A stretch of DNA of 64,000 nucleotides from Aphelocoma coerulescens (lineage: Eukaryota > Chordata > Aves > Passeriformes > Corvidae), in assembly GCF_041296385.1 (NCBI RefSeq), contig NC_091015.1, forward strand, positions 90,504,004 through 90,568,003, in the 5' to 3' direction. Position numbers and translations under genes: made by a program. The notes under the pieces are model-generated. The model was not told the DNA's origin and did no database searches. It worked only from the letters and a program-made list of their open reading frames with translations. Position 1 is the first letter of the stretch, and the number at the start of each line of letters is the position of its first letter. Shown here piece by piece: positions 9,949 through 24,177 of this stretch.

Positions 9949-12900
9949 GTTTACATTTCCTTATAATCTTAAAGCAGCACTGCCAGCCCATGCCAGGACA
10001 ACATTTCACAGACACTCTTAGCACCTATAAGGAGAGGTTTAGTACACCTAAGTCAAAAAACCGTAAAGGGACAGTATTTGATGGTAACTACAAATAAAGT
10101 TTTACTACTTCCGTAGTCACGACTGTCAAATCTTAAGCAAAGAATTGAGCAGGTTTTTAATAGCCTACAGACCAAGTTGTGTGTTTTTGCATATTGCTTA
10201 CCAAAAATACTAACCATCCTGATTTTATTTATAACCAATCTATTTTTTTTAAATTCTCACCATTTCAGTGATGTGCTATCTCTATAAAAATCCAGCTCCC
10301 AGTTCTGCTATGTGGCATGTACTGACTTGTCAATGTCAAGGACACTTACGTGTAGAAATTGTACCAGACGTCTGATGTTCTATAGACTATTGGTGGTCTA
10401 TATGCCATCTGTTCACTAACTTCACCCTAACAAAGTGTTGGTTTTACTGTTTACGCTTAGGCATGCATAATTCCACATTATTGTGCAATTAATGGTGGCT
10501 GAACCACTCGACAGAATCTCAGACAGGTCATCCAATTGCCTCTTCTATCCAGGTTTTCAGAAATACTTGTTCTCTCCATTAGTAAGTATGCAAACATGGG
10601 CACACACATGTACACCCCAATTTCAGGTTTTCTATCACTAACATTGACAATCATACTGGACTTTCATAGAGTACTTTGCTTTATGTCCAAAATTTTCTGG
10701 GCAGAAAGGTGTGCAGTGCTTCAGAGACTTTCTGAAAGAATTGAACTTAGTGTGCCTGCTTGAAAACAAGGTGCACGTTCATTACAAGATCACAGCCTAG
10801 AAGGAACAAATCCAGAAATCCTAACAGTAGGACAGTGCGTGCTAAAGCCTCTGTGGGTGATTCATTCCTCTTTTTTCAATCAGTTGTTCACCAGGTGGCA
10901 TGACCTCTTATTCTGCTTTTAAAACACTCTCCTTTAGACATTCTGCTGTGTGCTATTCAGTCCACAACAGATCAAATTACATATTCTTGATCATTTTACA
11001 TTGTCATCTCTGAATTTTTGAAGACTACGTTTTGATAAGAGTATGGTTCCAGGTAACTAAAGAAGAGGGATGTGATTTTTTTTCCCTGGGCAGGGAGACT
11101 GGCAACAAGAGTTGACTTCATCTTAATTGATGAGTCATTGGACACCTCTTCTCCATCTTTCTTTAGCTTTAAGAGTATTTTAGGAAAAAAATCAGGAGAA
11201 AAATTCAGCATTTTCTTTTTATTGTTTTCACCTTCTTCTGTCTCACATTAATCCAGCTTGAAGTCTTTGTAAGTTTAAGTTAAGCTGGGCTCCAACAATC
11301 CAGATCAACTGAATCAATGAAGAGTTAGCATGACTAAAAGCAAAAGCTGTAACAAAGTTTTTGCTTACATTCCAGAAAGTATAAAGAGCTTAATGTTGGA
11401 CATATTTCTTTCCTAGGCTTCCAGATTCTTGCTTCCCTAGTTTCAGCTCTTTAAACTAAGCACCTGAATGGTACAACCTACTCAGTGGCTTGTGCCATGT
11501 CACGTTATTCCCATTGTTCTGAATGTGCTATATTGCCAAAGCTCTCTGCATACAAACCATGTTAAGCCCCAAAAGAAAGCGTCTATACGACGCCTGGCAT
11601 GTTCCATGGATCTGCCCATTTCTTGCTCCTGTTTTGATGATGCAATGAAATAAAAGGTTGCCAACAGCAATGTGGGCCCCTATCACGAGTATGTTTCAAC
11701 AATTACGGTATCAACAATTTGTGTGCGTATGATTGCTACTGGAGAGTATTCAAGCTTAAGAAAGTTTTCTGCATTGAAGGCATCAGTGGTAACTTATTTG
11801 ATCACGATATAAAGACGTCTTGTGCCAGAACAGTGTCTGCCCTTCATGCCAAAAAAGCACTAGCATGTCTTCAGGAAAAAAAATAAGTACAGAAAAGATG
11901 TACCATATGTATCTTTAAACAAAGACCACTGTTTTGTATCATCACGATGGAAACTTAGAAAAAAAAGGTCACCAGTTAAAGCTAAGCTTTTAACACCAGT
12001 GATTGCCAATAGATCAGCAGACAGCCTTACATTATGTTGCTTATTTATACCAAGCATTTTGACGCACACCGTACTACATTTATGAGAAAACTCTTGACTT
12101 ATTATCAAAGCAGTGTTAAGTCCAGTTGACAATTACCCTTCTGCCTTACAAGTAATCATCTGTTAATTATACTGGCTTGCCTACAATTATTTGTCAAAAT
12201 AGTGTTCAAGAATTGGCATAAAGCGGCACAAAGAGCCATATGTAAATGAGAATGTTTTAATTTATGAGCCTAAACAAAGTGAAAAGTCAATCAAAAGTGA
12301 AGTTTAAAACAAATGGCATCCTGTTTAAAGACTTATCTCCAAGAAGAGGGCATTTAAATCAGTTCCTCTGCTTGTGTACTTTTATGCATATAACTTCATC
12401 CACATGCTGGTTTAGAGTTACCCAGTCTGGAAAGCATCTTGGATGCCTGTCTGTATCGCTTCTGTCAATCAATATCTTATAACAGGGACTGAAGAAATTT
12501 GAGTAATTGCTTATGCAACAAGCAAACCAAAAATGCATAGTTTCTTTTGGATACACAGAACTGAGTTGCAGTTTGAATCATTTAAAAATGACAATTTAAA
12601 AAAATATTTACAGTACTTTTGCATCCAGTGCTAGGGAGCTAGCTTTATAGCAATCCATGTAATTCATAAGTTTGTTGTTTTTATATTACTTAAGTCTTCA
12701 TAGGGTGATGATTCCCCAACAATGTGTTCAGTTCTTGCTGGTGTTTTGCTTTGAAAGAGGAGTACAAGTTTTTTACCTAGGTGTTATTTACAATTGGACC
12801 TTGAGTTTTCCAGGTTCATCTGAGAGCTCACTAAAGAGACACTTCCAAAAGATACAGAATTTTCAGTCAGGGTACTAGTAAAGGCTGTTCTGCTGCAATG

Positions 12901-15900
12901 GATCTAGACTGCATTGAGTGCCCAAAGAGATCCCCTGGATTTTTTTTTTTTTTTTTTCCCACTTGTAAAGAACAGATTAGCTCAGGAAAAGGCTTTCCAA
13001 ATTCTCACGGAGACTTCTTGAAACCCATGATACTGTTCCCCCCGTCACCAACTGCTGCTGCAGGAGGTGACCTCAGTTATCAAAGCCACATTTTACAAAC
13101 ATGTTTATTTACCTCTGGGTATACACGTTTATAATTATTTCTCCTTTCCCTTGGTTTTATCAAGGCTTTGTCTCCAGTTTGGTCTTCTTATCATATCCTT
13201 AACTTTCTGCAGATATTTCACTACTGTCTCTATATATAATACATGATTTATTCTGATCAGTGAGTCAGAGGTTCTGTTTAGGGAGGTCGGATTCTAGGTG
13301 AGCATTTGCCACTCCTTAGCTCCAGCTGTCCAACATTGTCATCCTAGTTGATTATGCTATTAGCTAGACAGTAGCAGTGGATGTTATTCCTGACATTGCT
13401 CAGTCTTAAAATGAATTTGGTGCACAGTCATGAATTGCCAGCCTTGCCGTCTTCCAGGAGTTGCTGCAATGGGAAAGAACTGAACAATGTGGAACAAAGT
13501 TTCCTAGTGTTTCCTTTGCTCATAATCAGGAAGTTAAATTCCTTGCCACGCCTGGGAAGCCGCTTGCCGCTTGGCTTTCAGCTGCAAAAGAGCAGCAGCT
13601 GCAGCATTGCTCTGTGGATAGAGGGCAGTAAATAAACTGGTTTTATTTTTTTTTCTATAATCTCAAATTTTTCCATTATAAGACAAACCCTCTTTTATTT
13701 CCCTTCATACTACTTTCCCCCATTGTACTAAGTAAGTACAATGTACTAGGTAAGCTAATTGAGCAAAAAGCAACAGTTGCCTACATTTCACTCTTCATGT
13801 GCTGGCTTTCTCCTCTTTTCTATTTAGCAGGTGGTTTCACAGGCAGTCCCAGTTTTCTATATTTAATTGAATGGACTACTTGGAGCGGAAGCTTCAGCCA
13901 CAACAGTGGTAAGGTTTTGATATTGACCCTGAAAGCTATCCAGCACATACTGTTATTGGCATGTTAACCCCAGCTGGAGCCAGCTGCTTCCTCAGATGTT
14001 CAGCCATTGGGAGACCATTCAGGACCCACAGAGTCACTTGGTGTTCCACATTCCCTCCAGGGTCTCAGCTGCTGTTTCTAAAGACAGAAAGGCAGAAAGA
14101 CTTCAGCTTCCAAGCCTTTCTAGTTCGCAGCCCCTTTGCCAATACTTGTACACAAGACTGAACACATCATCTGTGCACGCTTTCATTCTGGAATAAAGGG
14201 CTGTTCAGTTTGTACATGAAGCAAGTTTACAGATCACGTGCTCAGCATGGCTTATGCTGTATCCCTACCTCTCAATCCTCACAGAGGAGGAGCAGATAAT
14301 GTGGGATAGGAGCTGTATTCAGTTGGCAGGACTCCCAGGAAATGCCTACGAACTTCTGGATCTTAGCATAACTGTAGGACACAAGCTATTTTTGCATTTT
14401 TCTAAAATGATTTTGCCCCTTTTGTTCCAATTAAAAATCCAAAAATAACACTTTTACAGGTAGAAAATTATATCCTATCCAGTCATTCCAGCTGTCATTG
14501 TTGTTAGTGTATAGACTTGAAGTTTCACCAGCGGTCTCATTCATGTCAATCAGAAGTGGGAAATGACTTTTTGACAGTAAATCTCTAGCAATAGTGCAGT
14601 CAGATCAGAAGCATGTGGGATGCCATAGAAACCCGTTTGAGATCATTTGCTAAACAAATGTTTAAAGTTTTTATTTAAGTCCTAAAATTTAAATTATCAA
14701 TACTTCTTAGTGAAATACTGACTTGAAATTCTGCTTTTCTAATGATGTGCTTAATTTTCTTTCCTATTTACTGCTTTCACCTAACAGAAGTATTTCTCTC
14801 ATAACACCCACCAACTCTATTGGCTCAGGTGTTCCCCTAGACTTAAACAGTTGTCCTATACATTTGGAAATTTGCACAACTTTAAAGAAGGTTTAGGGTT
14901 GTGATGACTGCAAGGGTTTTACAGAAGGGACTTCCATAGGAACTACAGCATGTTGCATAGCTCATGTGATGCTTTGTCTTTGCAACATGCAGTGAAGATT
15001 AGGACCAAATTGTGTCTCTTGCCAAATACAAAATTTTAATATCTCCGTCACACTATGGAGATCGCATGACAAACAACCACTTCAATACAAAATCATCTTT
15101 GCCTTGCCTGGGTATATTTCAGCTACATGTTGCTTCAAGCTCTCTCTGCTCATTTGGAAGCTGTCAGAAGGCTTTTCATAACACACTTACTGAGACAATT
15201 TAATAAGTGGACGGGAAAAGAAGTAGGGAGAAAGGGTAGTTTCCTGTGATGGGATGAATATGCAACTAACTAATATCCATCTTTTCTAAAAAATTAACAG
15301 TTATAAATGATGGAATTGTCTGTGTTTCTTCAGTGACTGATGACTTTCATGTGAAATTGTGAGTGGTGTGTTTACAATGGAAGGTTTATTTTCTGTTCAC
15401 CAAACACAAGACATGTGCCTTAAAAAGAAAATATTGATCTGAAATGTAATCCCCTGTCTTGTTTCAGAGAGCGGGAGAGGCCAAATGCTACACAGAAACA
15501 AAATAATAGTTTTACCTACATTGGAAGTTTTGTTCTGGCCTGATACTGCTATCATAAACCCTAAACCACAAATATTACTATCCTTTAACATATATATGCA
15601 TTGTCACTATTGTATCTGTATGTGATAAAAGTTAATAGAAAAACTAAGTAGGAAAAGGTGGTATCTTTGATCAGATGAGCTGGTACAACTGGAAAAGCCA
15701 GACAAGGTTTTAGACACACACATTCCTCAAACCAGCTGAAGTAGTTTTTTGCTAGCAACATTAGTTGGCTTAAAAGACTTTCTTCTCATTAGAACTTGAC
15801 TTTCTCTTACATATTTAGGAAATCGTGGCTACAAAATGTTATGCAGCCCATACCTTCTTTCCTGTGATTGGTTTTGAACATACTGCTTTTAATTAAATAG

Positions 15901-16424
15901 GTTACTTTTTTTCCCCTTTTGCATTAGAGAAAATTGTATGAGTCCTTCTTATGCTCCCCATGCCATTTACCACAATAAACTTTGACCACGGTTGCAGTTT
16001 TCGTTCTCTGTATATTAAATGGTCTGAAATTTTGGCATGCATTCCTACAAGTACAATATTAAACTGTGATTTGTGGTCAATCTATCTAAAAAGTTAATGT
16101 AACAGAAATACATTTATTGCTGCTTTATTATATCCTTATCTTAGAGTTGGACAAAAATTGGGATTTATTACATTCAGCTTGGTGAAGAACTAAGTTTTAA
16201 ATTTTCCTAAGTTCAGTTTTTGGTGAATTTTCTATTTAGTTCTGATATGATAATAGCAACAAAGTACAAAACCATATAAATAAATAAAACAATAAAAAGA
16301 ACTAATTTAATTAGAAGTATGGACACAAATCTGTAGTTATATAAACATATGAAGTTTGGGAAAAGGTTGAACAATTATGCAGAAGCAGTAATACAGATTT
16401 AGTTCCTTGAAAGTGTGGTCTAAA
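9949..16424. other. Long intergenic stretch, no gene seen
   Basis: About 6.5 kb of AT-rich sequence. Open frames are short, lack good splice contexts and show no recognisable protein. A T run at about 12,939-12,957 and a small imperfect duplication of GTACTA(A/G)GTAAG at about 13,726-13,753 are the only local oddities seen. Confidence 0.5.
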
Positions 16425-16466
16425 TTGGATGACCTCTGAAGGTACCTTCCAGGCCTGTAATCTTAA
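16425..16466 (+). mobile_element. Decayed CR1 3' tail
   Basis: TTGGATGACCTCTGAAGGTA followed by CCTTCCAGGCCTGTAATCTT matches the last part of a plus-strand CR1 just before its octamer tail. It is short and diverged, so it is probably old. Confidence 0.6.
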
Positions 16467-16654
16467 TGAAATGCATCATTAAAATGTTTAGACCTCCCTC
16501 CACGTGCATTAGTCTAAGTAACTTATGAATATTTACAATTTACTAGTCTCTCCCTCTCAAATTGCAAAGAAAATGAGTACATAGCAATGGTCTTAGTATA
16601 GTACCTTTCCTCCTTCCAACCAAATTTGAGTGCAACAGAAGCAGAACAGTAACT

Positions 16655-16968
16655 CCTCTTCTTCTCTTCTCTCTTCTCTTCTCTTCTCTTCTCTTCTCTT
16701 CTCTTCTCTTCTCTTCTCTTCTCTTCTCTTCTCTTCTCTTCTCTTCTCTTCTCTTCTCTTCTCTTCTCTTCTCTTCTCTTCTCTTCTCTTCTCTTCTTCT
16801 CTTCTCTTCTCTTCTCTTCTCTTCTCTTCTCTTCTCTTCTCTTCTCTTCTCTCTTCTCTTCTCTTCTCTTCTCTTCTCTTCTCTTCTCTTCTCTTCTCTT
16901 CTCTTCTCTTCTCTTCTCTTCTCTTCTCTTCTCTTCTCTTCTCTTCTCTTCTCTTCTCTTCTCTTCTC
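16655..16968. repeat. (CTCTT)n microsatellite, about 315 bp
   Basis: About sixty copies of the pentamer CTCTT (AAGAG on the other strand), with small phase slips near 16,665, 16,797 and 16,850. The open frames here (poly Arg-Glu on minus, Ser-Leu-Phe on plus) are artefacts of the repeat. The strong purine/pyrimidine strand asymmetry could favour triplex (H-DNA) formation. Confidence 0.98.
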
Positions 16969-19900
16969 CTCCTCATTTTATCTTTTCTAACTGCCCTTTA
17001 CTCTGTCACTTGCTTCTTCTCTCCCTTCAAGGAATTAATCTGAGAAATTTTTTTAGCATGGAAAATAATACTGCATGTGCTAACATGTCCATTTATACAG
17101 TAATTTTTATATCAGCACGATTCTTTTTGTAGAATATTTTCTTCACTTTTTACTATATTGCTTTGTAAGGAGTGTTAACTACAGTGCAAGGACTTATTTT
17201 AATCTAGAACAATCGTGGCTATGGAAAGATTAATGACATTTTAATGGCTGTATATTGATTTAACAATATCACTAGAACATGTACAGTGATATAACTATTC
17301 CTATAGAAATAGTCAAATACTTCAACATAGACAGAACCTTTCTCTGTTATGGGATTATCTGGATCAGCTAGCTTTAGAAAGCTAGTCATACCTGAGAACC
17401 AGTATCTGACTGAATGTCTTTTCATTAATGTTAAATAAATGAGTATTTCAGTAGACATTTGTGGTGTATTTGTCTGCAACCAAAAAAAAAGGTATCTAAG
17501 TATTTAGATTACTTATGGGAATCAATGAGATCCTCACAGGAGATTAAAATGAAGTTTTGAACCATCAAGCTTTGGCTATAGGTAAATGCAGATAGTGTAC
17601 ATTTAAGTGCTTTCAAGGTCCATTTCTAGTTTTAATGCTCTTCTAGATCAACTTCACAGTGAGCTGTGCTGTTTATTTTTCTTTCTTAACTGTTGAGTAA
17701 TTGGGGAGGAGCTGTTTTCCATCAACTGTACGTGTGCTACCAGACACTCTGCCTAAATCCTAAGAAGGAAGAAAGCTTCTAAGCTGCATATAAATTTCAC
17801 AGCCAAAAATCCATCTGTGTGGGTTGTGTATCCATGTCCTCTAGCCCATGGCTCTTTGACCTTTGTAAAGTCAGGGATCATTTTTTGTTTTGTTTTGTTT
17901 TGCTTTTTTAATCCACAGACAAGTTTATGAAGATATTATACTGCCTTCACTTACAACCAAATTAAATTAGTTTAAAATTTATATGTCACTTTAATACTCT
18001 ACTTTTTGTCCCATTTGCTTGTCTGATTGACTGGGAATCTGGGACTAGTATATTCAGGTTTTTTATTATTCAACTTTTTTTCCCCTGACTGTCTTTTGAT
18101 GATTTGTGATCTTCTTGAAGAATCTGAGAGCCGCTAATCTTCAAGGAGTCTTGTCATCCATAGAGAAGAGAGGCTGGGGAAGGCTCTGTGACTTGTGTAC
18201 TCTTGAGGCACTGAGGGGACAATGGGTTGGGAGCCATCATGGCAGTTTCATGGACACCTTTTCTTTCTCTAGTGAGCTGCCATATTCAAGAGCAGGCTGC
18301 AAAAAGACATCTAAAGAGGTCCAAAAATAATCTAAGTACCAATATGTACATAAGAATCTCCCTTTGCTGCCTCTTCTTTAGTTCACAAGAGCACCATATA
18401 AAGAGTTGGTCTTGTTCACTGATTGCTATCAATATTTGAACATTGCTGAGTTAGCAGCTGTCAGAATATGCTCCTTGCTTAGTTTTTAATTAATGATATC
18501 TGAATCATAATAGAGGTAGATGACATCTGATAAGGTATAGATCAAATGGGCACATAAAAGTTTCAGGCAGAGGCAATTTCTGCTAGATAGCTAAAGATGC
18601 CAGAGATGGATCTTGCACTTTTAGCTACCTTTTTATTGACACCATTGAGACCTTGCTGCAGAGGACATAAATCAATACTTTCTTTCATGGCCACAGGAGA
18701 GCCACTATTAACATAAGATTCAGAATTAAGGCTTCCTTACATTAGTCTTGTGTGGGTGCAATATCACTAAGCAATTAATGGCAACAGAGAAAGTCTCAGA
18801 CAGTCTCATTTTGAAATGAAAACACCCTGACAAGCAGATCCTTACTCCTCTTGTAGCAAAGAACGACTTTCTCAACACAGCTACCTAGACAGCTAACGTG
18901 AGGGATCCTTCCAGAACTAAAAGCTGTCTTCTTTTCACAGTCCCTGTGAAGCACAACAGTGCACATATGGAAATAAAATGCAGGGAGGCAAAACTTGGAA
19001 GCTAGTGTCAAGCCCTCCAAGCATCTTAATTGCGTGGACTTGATCAAGTATTAAGGTCTCAGCTAGGTTCCCATCTTTCTGATGCTGATCTTCTTCAGGT
19101 GCTTTACGAGGCATAGGATACTTTACCTCCGTGATGTGGACTAAGCTCTTGTTTTCTACAAGTTTAGGGTTTGCAGAAAGGCTCTGTGATGTGATAGCTC
19201 TCCTGGACAGTTGGAATTCATGGCAGAGGATGTGGCTGCATAGATGCTGCTGTGCTTGGACATGAAATTTTAGAAGAGACTGTAAGAATTATCTGTCCTT
19301 ACCTGTCAAGGGAAAAGAAGAAAGAAGGGTGAGCCACTTGCTCGCTTTACAGACCCAGAAAGTCTTGCCATTTTAAAAAGTAGACCCTAGTCTTAAGGAG
19401 CTGTTGGTAACTTCTAGCATGAGAGCCAAAATAGGTAATAACATTAAGAATTAGTAGTAGGATGCTCCCAATGTTTCTTAAGTTTAATGATGGGACCACA
19501 AGTGGTGATCTGAATTGCAGATGGTAGTGGTTCCTTCGTCTCTGATTTGGCTTTGGTAGTTCCTTTGATGTAGAAGAACTGTGAGCTTAATTTGCATAAC
19601 ATTACTCCCACTCTTATCAGTCTGCTGATGAGATATCTTTATTAAATTTTTCACTATTTCAGGATTATTTACATACTTTCTGATTTTATAGTGAGATTCT
19701 GCTTTACTACACAAGGAGACTACTGATGAACATCTGGTACCTTATGAGTTTTCATACTTTTAGTATGGTATTTAAAATTTCACTCTTGTTACAAATTACT
19801 ACAACTCCATCAGAAATTACTACCATTCTTAATTGACATGCAATGTCTTTTCAGGAAATGGCAACTGGAGATGATTAAATGAGTAGCAGAATAAAAATTA

Positions 19901-20425
19901 TGAACAAGTTCAATTGATGAGTTTGCCTTTTATTAATATGAACATATGGGATATTTTCAAAACAAAACTTGCAAATAAATACTTCTGTTTTTACAAATTC
20001 TCCTCTAAGTTATAACATTTGTTTTTTATTCTAACTTCAGTTCTGTTCTTGTCTTTCTTTTATATGAGAGAATATCTTCTAAAAAAACTCAAAGATTTCT
20101 TTCACTGCTGGGCAGAGCAGAAGAGTAAAGATATGTTTTGAATGTAAAGAAGAACCAATTTTTGTTCAAAAAATAAATAAAGTTTTTTGAAACTCAGTTA
20201 AACATGAAATGCACACACTATTCTTATTTTCCTTAATTTATACAGTTATACTACAATATGACATCACTCAATTCCCAGTTTCTGTCACTTTTCCCTCTTA
20301 TCTTCTAGTATTTTTTCAACTTTGTTTTCAGGCAGCACAGTGAGAAAGATTAAAAAAAAAAAATCCAGATTTGCAAATATATGAAAGATTTCCTTAGAAA
20401 AATTACTAATTTTATAATCTATTAG
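16969..20425. other. Intergenic stretch, no gene seen
   Basis: AT-rich with no supported exon. A short TTTTG repeat sits at about 17,884-17,903. Nothing else was recognised. Confidence 0.5.
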
Positions 20426-20471
20426 AATCAGTTCAAGAGATGAAGTTGAACTTCATCTTGATGAACTGATT
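20426..20471. repeat. Near-perfect inverted repeat, almost no spacer
   Basis: The left arm (20,426-20,447) begins AATCAGTTCA and ends AGATGAAGTT. The right arm (20,449-20,471) is its reverse complement except for a 2-versus-3-base internal bulge. Twenty base pairs match and a single G separates the arms. This could extrude as a cruciform. The arms do not match a transposon end that I know. Confidence 0.85.
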
Positions 20472-23400
20472 TTCTCAATAAGGATGAACTTTATTGTTCA
20501 AAAGAAAAACCAAACCTCTGAGCTGTTCTAATCTGATTTGCAGAGTTCCCCCAAGCACACTCCTGGGAGTGGAGAGGGGGAAGGTGCTGATGCACCCATG
20601 ACCAAGGTCCAATTCTGGTTACATTTTGGAGGCTTCCACTGCAATTCAATGAGAGCATTACTTGCTCAGTATGCAGCCTATTAAAAACGCTCACCACGAG
20701 AAAGGGCTCATTTGCCTACAGAGAAAAACAAGCATTAAAACGAAGATTCTGGAGAACAGCATCCAGAAAATGCAAGGTCACTTTTTTAGGGGGAGTGAGA
20801 AAAACTGGCTAAGACAATGCTGTAGACCCTGCTCTAGCTTGCAAATGATTTTTATTCTACCAGGAAAATTTTGTAACTTTTTATTTCACAGGTTGCCAAC
20901 TTGCCTATCCTTTAAATCAGAGTATCTTGAGGCTTGAGAAAGTCCAAGAATGCACTTTACTAAGGAGGTTCTTCTTGATAGCAAGAATGTACTGGACTCA
21001 CTCTGAAATTTTAAAAAATCTGTGGGCTTTTTAAAATTCCATTATAAAAAGCAGTACCTTAAAGTAGAATTTACTGAATAATGCAATGTATTCCAGGAAT
21101 TAGATATGAAATCAAGCTTCAAAGAACTACACCACTGGCTTGTTCTTCACATGTGTGCTTTGTAATCTGTAGAACGTGTCCAGGTAAAGAGAAAAGCAAT
21201 TTACATTAATCTCTAAATGGTACAAAATGGTACAACCATTTAGCCTATGTGATTGATTTTGATTGGAAATATCTTCTCATTTGCTTCTCCCAATGTAACC
21301 ATTAATTTATAATTTGAGTGATAATATGTAACGAAACAGTAACATTTAAAATCATTTTTACATATCTGCAATGTCTATATTAGACAGCAGGTTCTCTAAT
21401 TACAAATAAGGCACTACACTTAATATACTTTAAAATGTAACACTTTTTTAGATTGTGCTTTTCCTTCTTTTAAAAGAATGTTAAGAATTTGGAAAGGTAC
21501 ATGGAGATGATAAATTTTTATTTGATGAATTGAGTTTATAATAAAATGGTTCCAAACACCAAATAAAAGATATCTGAGATGGCAGAAGGCAGGATATTAA
21601 TGCATTGATATCATCTGGATAATAACACAGTATGTTCCTGAACTTAGAGGTTTTCAGAAACTCTGAGAACTGAAATGACTATGTTTTTCAGGTATCAAAA
21701 AGTTATAAAGTACATTTAGATTTTAAAAGGTGTACTTAGAAATAGATGATATGTTGTACACACACACACTTGTGACTGCATTGCCCTGATGAAGCTGCAG
21801 AATACATCCATAAGGATCAACCCTCTTCTGACAGAACTTCCTCTACAAGGAATAAGTGGTTCTGGAGTACTCCCATGGTAGCTCCCTACCTCACAATGCA
21901 GGAAGCAACAATGCAAAAAAAGCATAAACATCTCAGCTGTCCACAGATGCCAGAACAGCCCTTGAGGCATTGGGTAGCTTGTGTTCGTGGCTACATCAGT
22001 ACACCAAATAAGGAGGCAAAAAGTTTCTCTGTGTCACCTTTGCCCTTTGCTTACACCTTCAGGCTAAGCACAAGTCCAAATGTGTTGCTGGGACATGTTT
22101 CCATTGTGGCTGAGTTCTTTAATACTGAGCACATTCCAAAAACAGCCCTCTTTTCACTGTTCTCAAGGGTTTATTCAATAAACAAAACACAATAAAAACT
22201 ACTGAAAAGTCTGGAGCAGGAAGGAAACTGACTTACTGCTCCCAGGTTTCCCATGCTGCCAGTGTAATAAATTGCCATTTGCAACACGGTGGCTGCAGCT
22301 GGCTTAGAATTTAACTTTCTTTTGTTATTTTTAAAATTATTACAAAGTAATTAAGATTTAGCACATCAGTCCTAAAAGCATGAGCCGTTGTAGGGGGAGG
22401 AGGAGGGGGCCAGAAGAGTTTCATTGCTGATAACTCATTATGGGAGGATGCTCCTTTCAAAGTATCATCTTTTTTGGGTGATCGTTGGGGGTGGAGGAAA
22501 ACACCCATCCTTAGGAAACCTGATAACAAAATTGCCTTTAATGTCTGTAAGGACAGGAATGTGACTCTTTAATTTAAAAGAAAACCTAGTGGATATTTTA
22601 AAAAGTGCCAACAACACCTTATAGCAATTTTTTTGGTGCTTCCCTATTCCCTTGCTCTACCTGGAGTTTAAGTTTGTGTATAGGAAGAGCTTCTATCACT
22701 TTCCTCACATACCTTATTAATCTTAATATGGCTATGCTTTCCCTCTTTTTTTTTTTTTATTCCTGTATGCAATTTTTGCTATGTACTGTTCATTTGGTTT
22801 GCTAAACAGCTAAATGTTTTTAAAAATGTGTATATTATACTGCAGTATTTTTTTTCCATAAGCTTATTTCACGGGTCACTCCATATATTGTGCTAAATAT
22901 TTGATAATTGTCTAAATTTTAATTGTTCAAGACATTAAAAGTTCAAGACAATAGTTGAAGTACCACTTAACTGTTTTTAGATGGTAGACTTCATTTTTAT
23001 GTAGATTTTTCTGGGAATGGGTATGAATAAATGCATGACAATGAAGAAAATGACACTGATTGTGCTTCAACTTTTCAGAGCACTAAATAAATACAGCTTG
23101 TATGGTGTTTCTCTTCAGGTCTGTACAAACACACAGACTTGACCTCAGGATGCAAATTCTATAAGGGGATAATTTTTGAAAACCGTATTTTAACTTCTAC
23201 TCCTTTAATTACCAAATTGTTCACAGGGCATTTAATGTTTTTTTTTAAAGATACAAACTGAATTCACATTCTTTGTACCAAAAGGACTTGTTCCTTTATT
23301 GAGCAGACTTTTATACCATATGGAAGAGCAGTATCTTCTCGTTACTTGAAAGTTAGGCCTTTGCTTTACCAAATATTATGTGCCTCTGGGACAGGAAGAA

Positions 23401-24028
23401 AGCCTGTGCAACAGGTTTCTGCACCCTTGCCGGCGTGTTCAGACGAATGAACTTGTCATGACGAGTTGTGCTTGGTCTTCCCAAGGGGAGCTAGAGGGGT
23501 GTGGAGTTCTGTAACACCACCTCACTTTTTCTGAGTGGATGTCTTTGATTTGTAGCTATTTGAATGGATTTGTCTTTATACACGTGATTCTCCCTCTCCA
23601 ATCTCTGCACTTGCATAGACCTCATGTAATGTAAGCCTACACCCTTCTCCTTGCAGTAGGTACAGCCAAAACAGAAAGCTGTTTAAATCTCTCTGGCAAA
23701 GGCTCTCCTCAGTCTCACCCACACTGGATGCACATACATGGTCTCCTGGCTGTCAGACCCATCTGTCAGGATGGCGTGGTGCCCATCCTCAGCCTTGTGA
23801 GATAGATTCACTGCAGTACAGACACAAAGCAAGCATTGGGTTTAGGGCAGGCATTCTATACAGCATGGCAAATAATGTCTATTATATGGGAAATAACACC
23901 TTTGGGCTATTAGCAGCACTATATGTTTATTTAGCCTCTGTGTGTTAAGTAGATATGTGTCATGGGATATGTGGATATAAAAGACATGGGTCAAAATATT
24001 TGCACCTGGAAGCATAAAATTAGACTCC
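20472..24028. other. Intergenic stretch, no gene seen
   Basis: No exon, RNA gene or named repeat was recognised. A T run is at about 22,747-22,760. Confidence 0.5.
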
Positions 24029-24091
24029 TATGTATGTATGTATGTATGTCTGTGTAGAGACATATATATGCATATATATATATGTGTGTGT
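24029..24091. repeat. Compound microsatellite (ATGT, AT, GT)
   Basis: Four to five TATG units, then a TA-rich block containing ATATATATGCATATATATAT, then a short TG run. It is a compound simple repeat, and the central AT part is palindromic. Confidence 0.9.
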
Positions 24092-24177
24092 CCTTTCTTT
24101 CAAAGAGCAGAACACCCTGCAGTCAGTCCCCTGTATGAAAACTGACACACCTTCTAAAAACCAAACCACTTGAAAAT

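Noticed and set aside
16593..17043. Long Arg-Glu and Ser-Leu-Phe frames
   Set aside because: These are translations of the CTCTT microsatellite.
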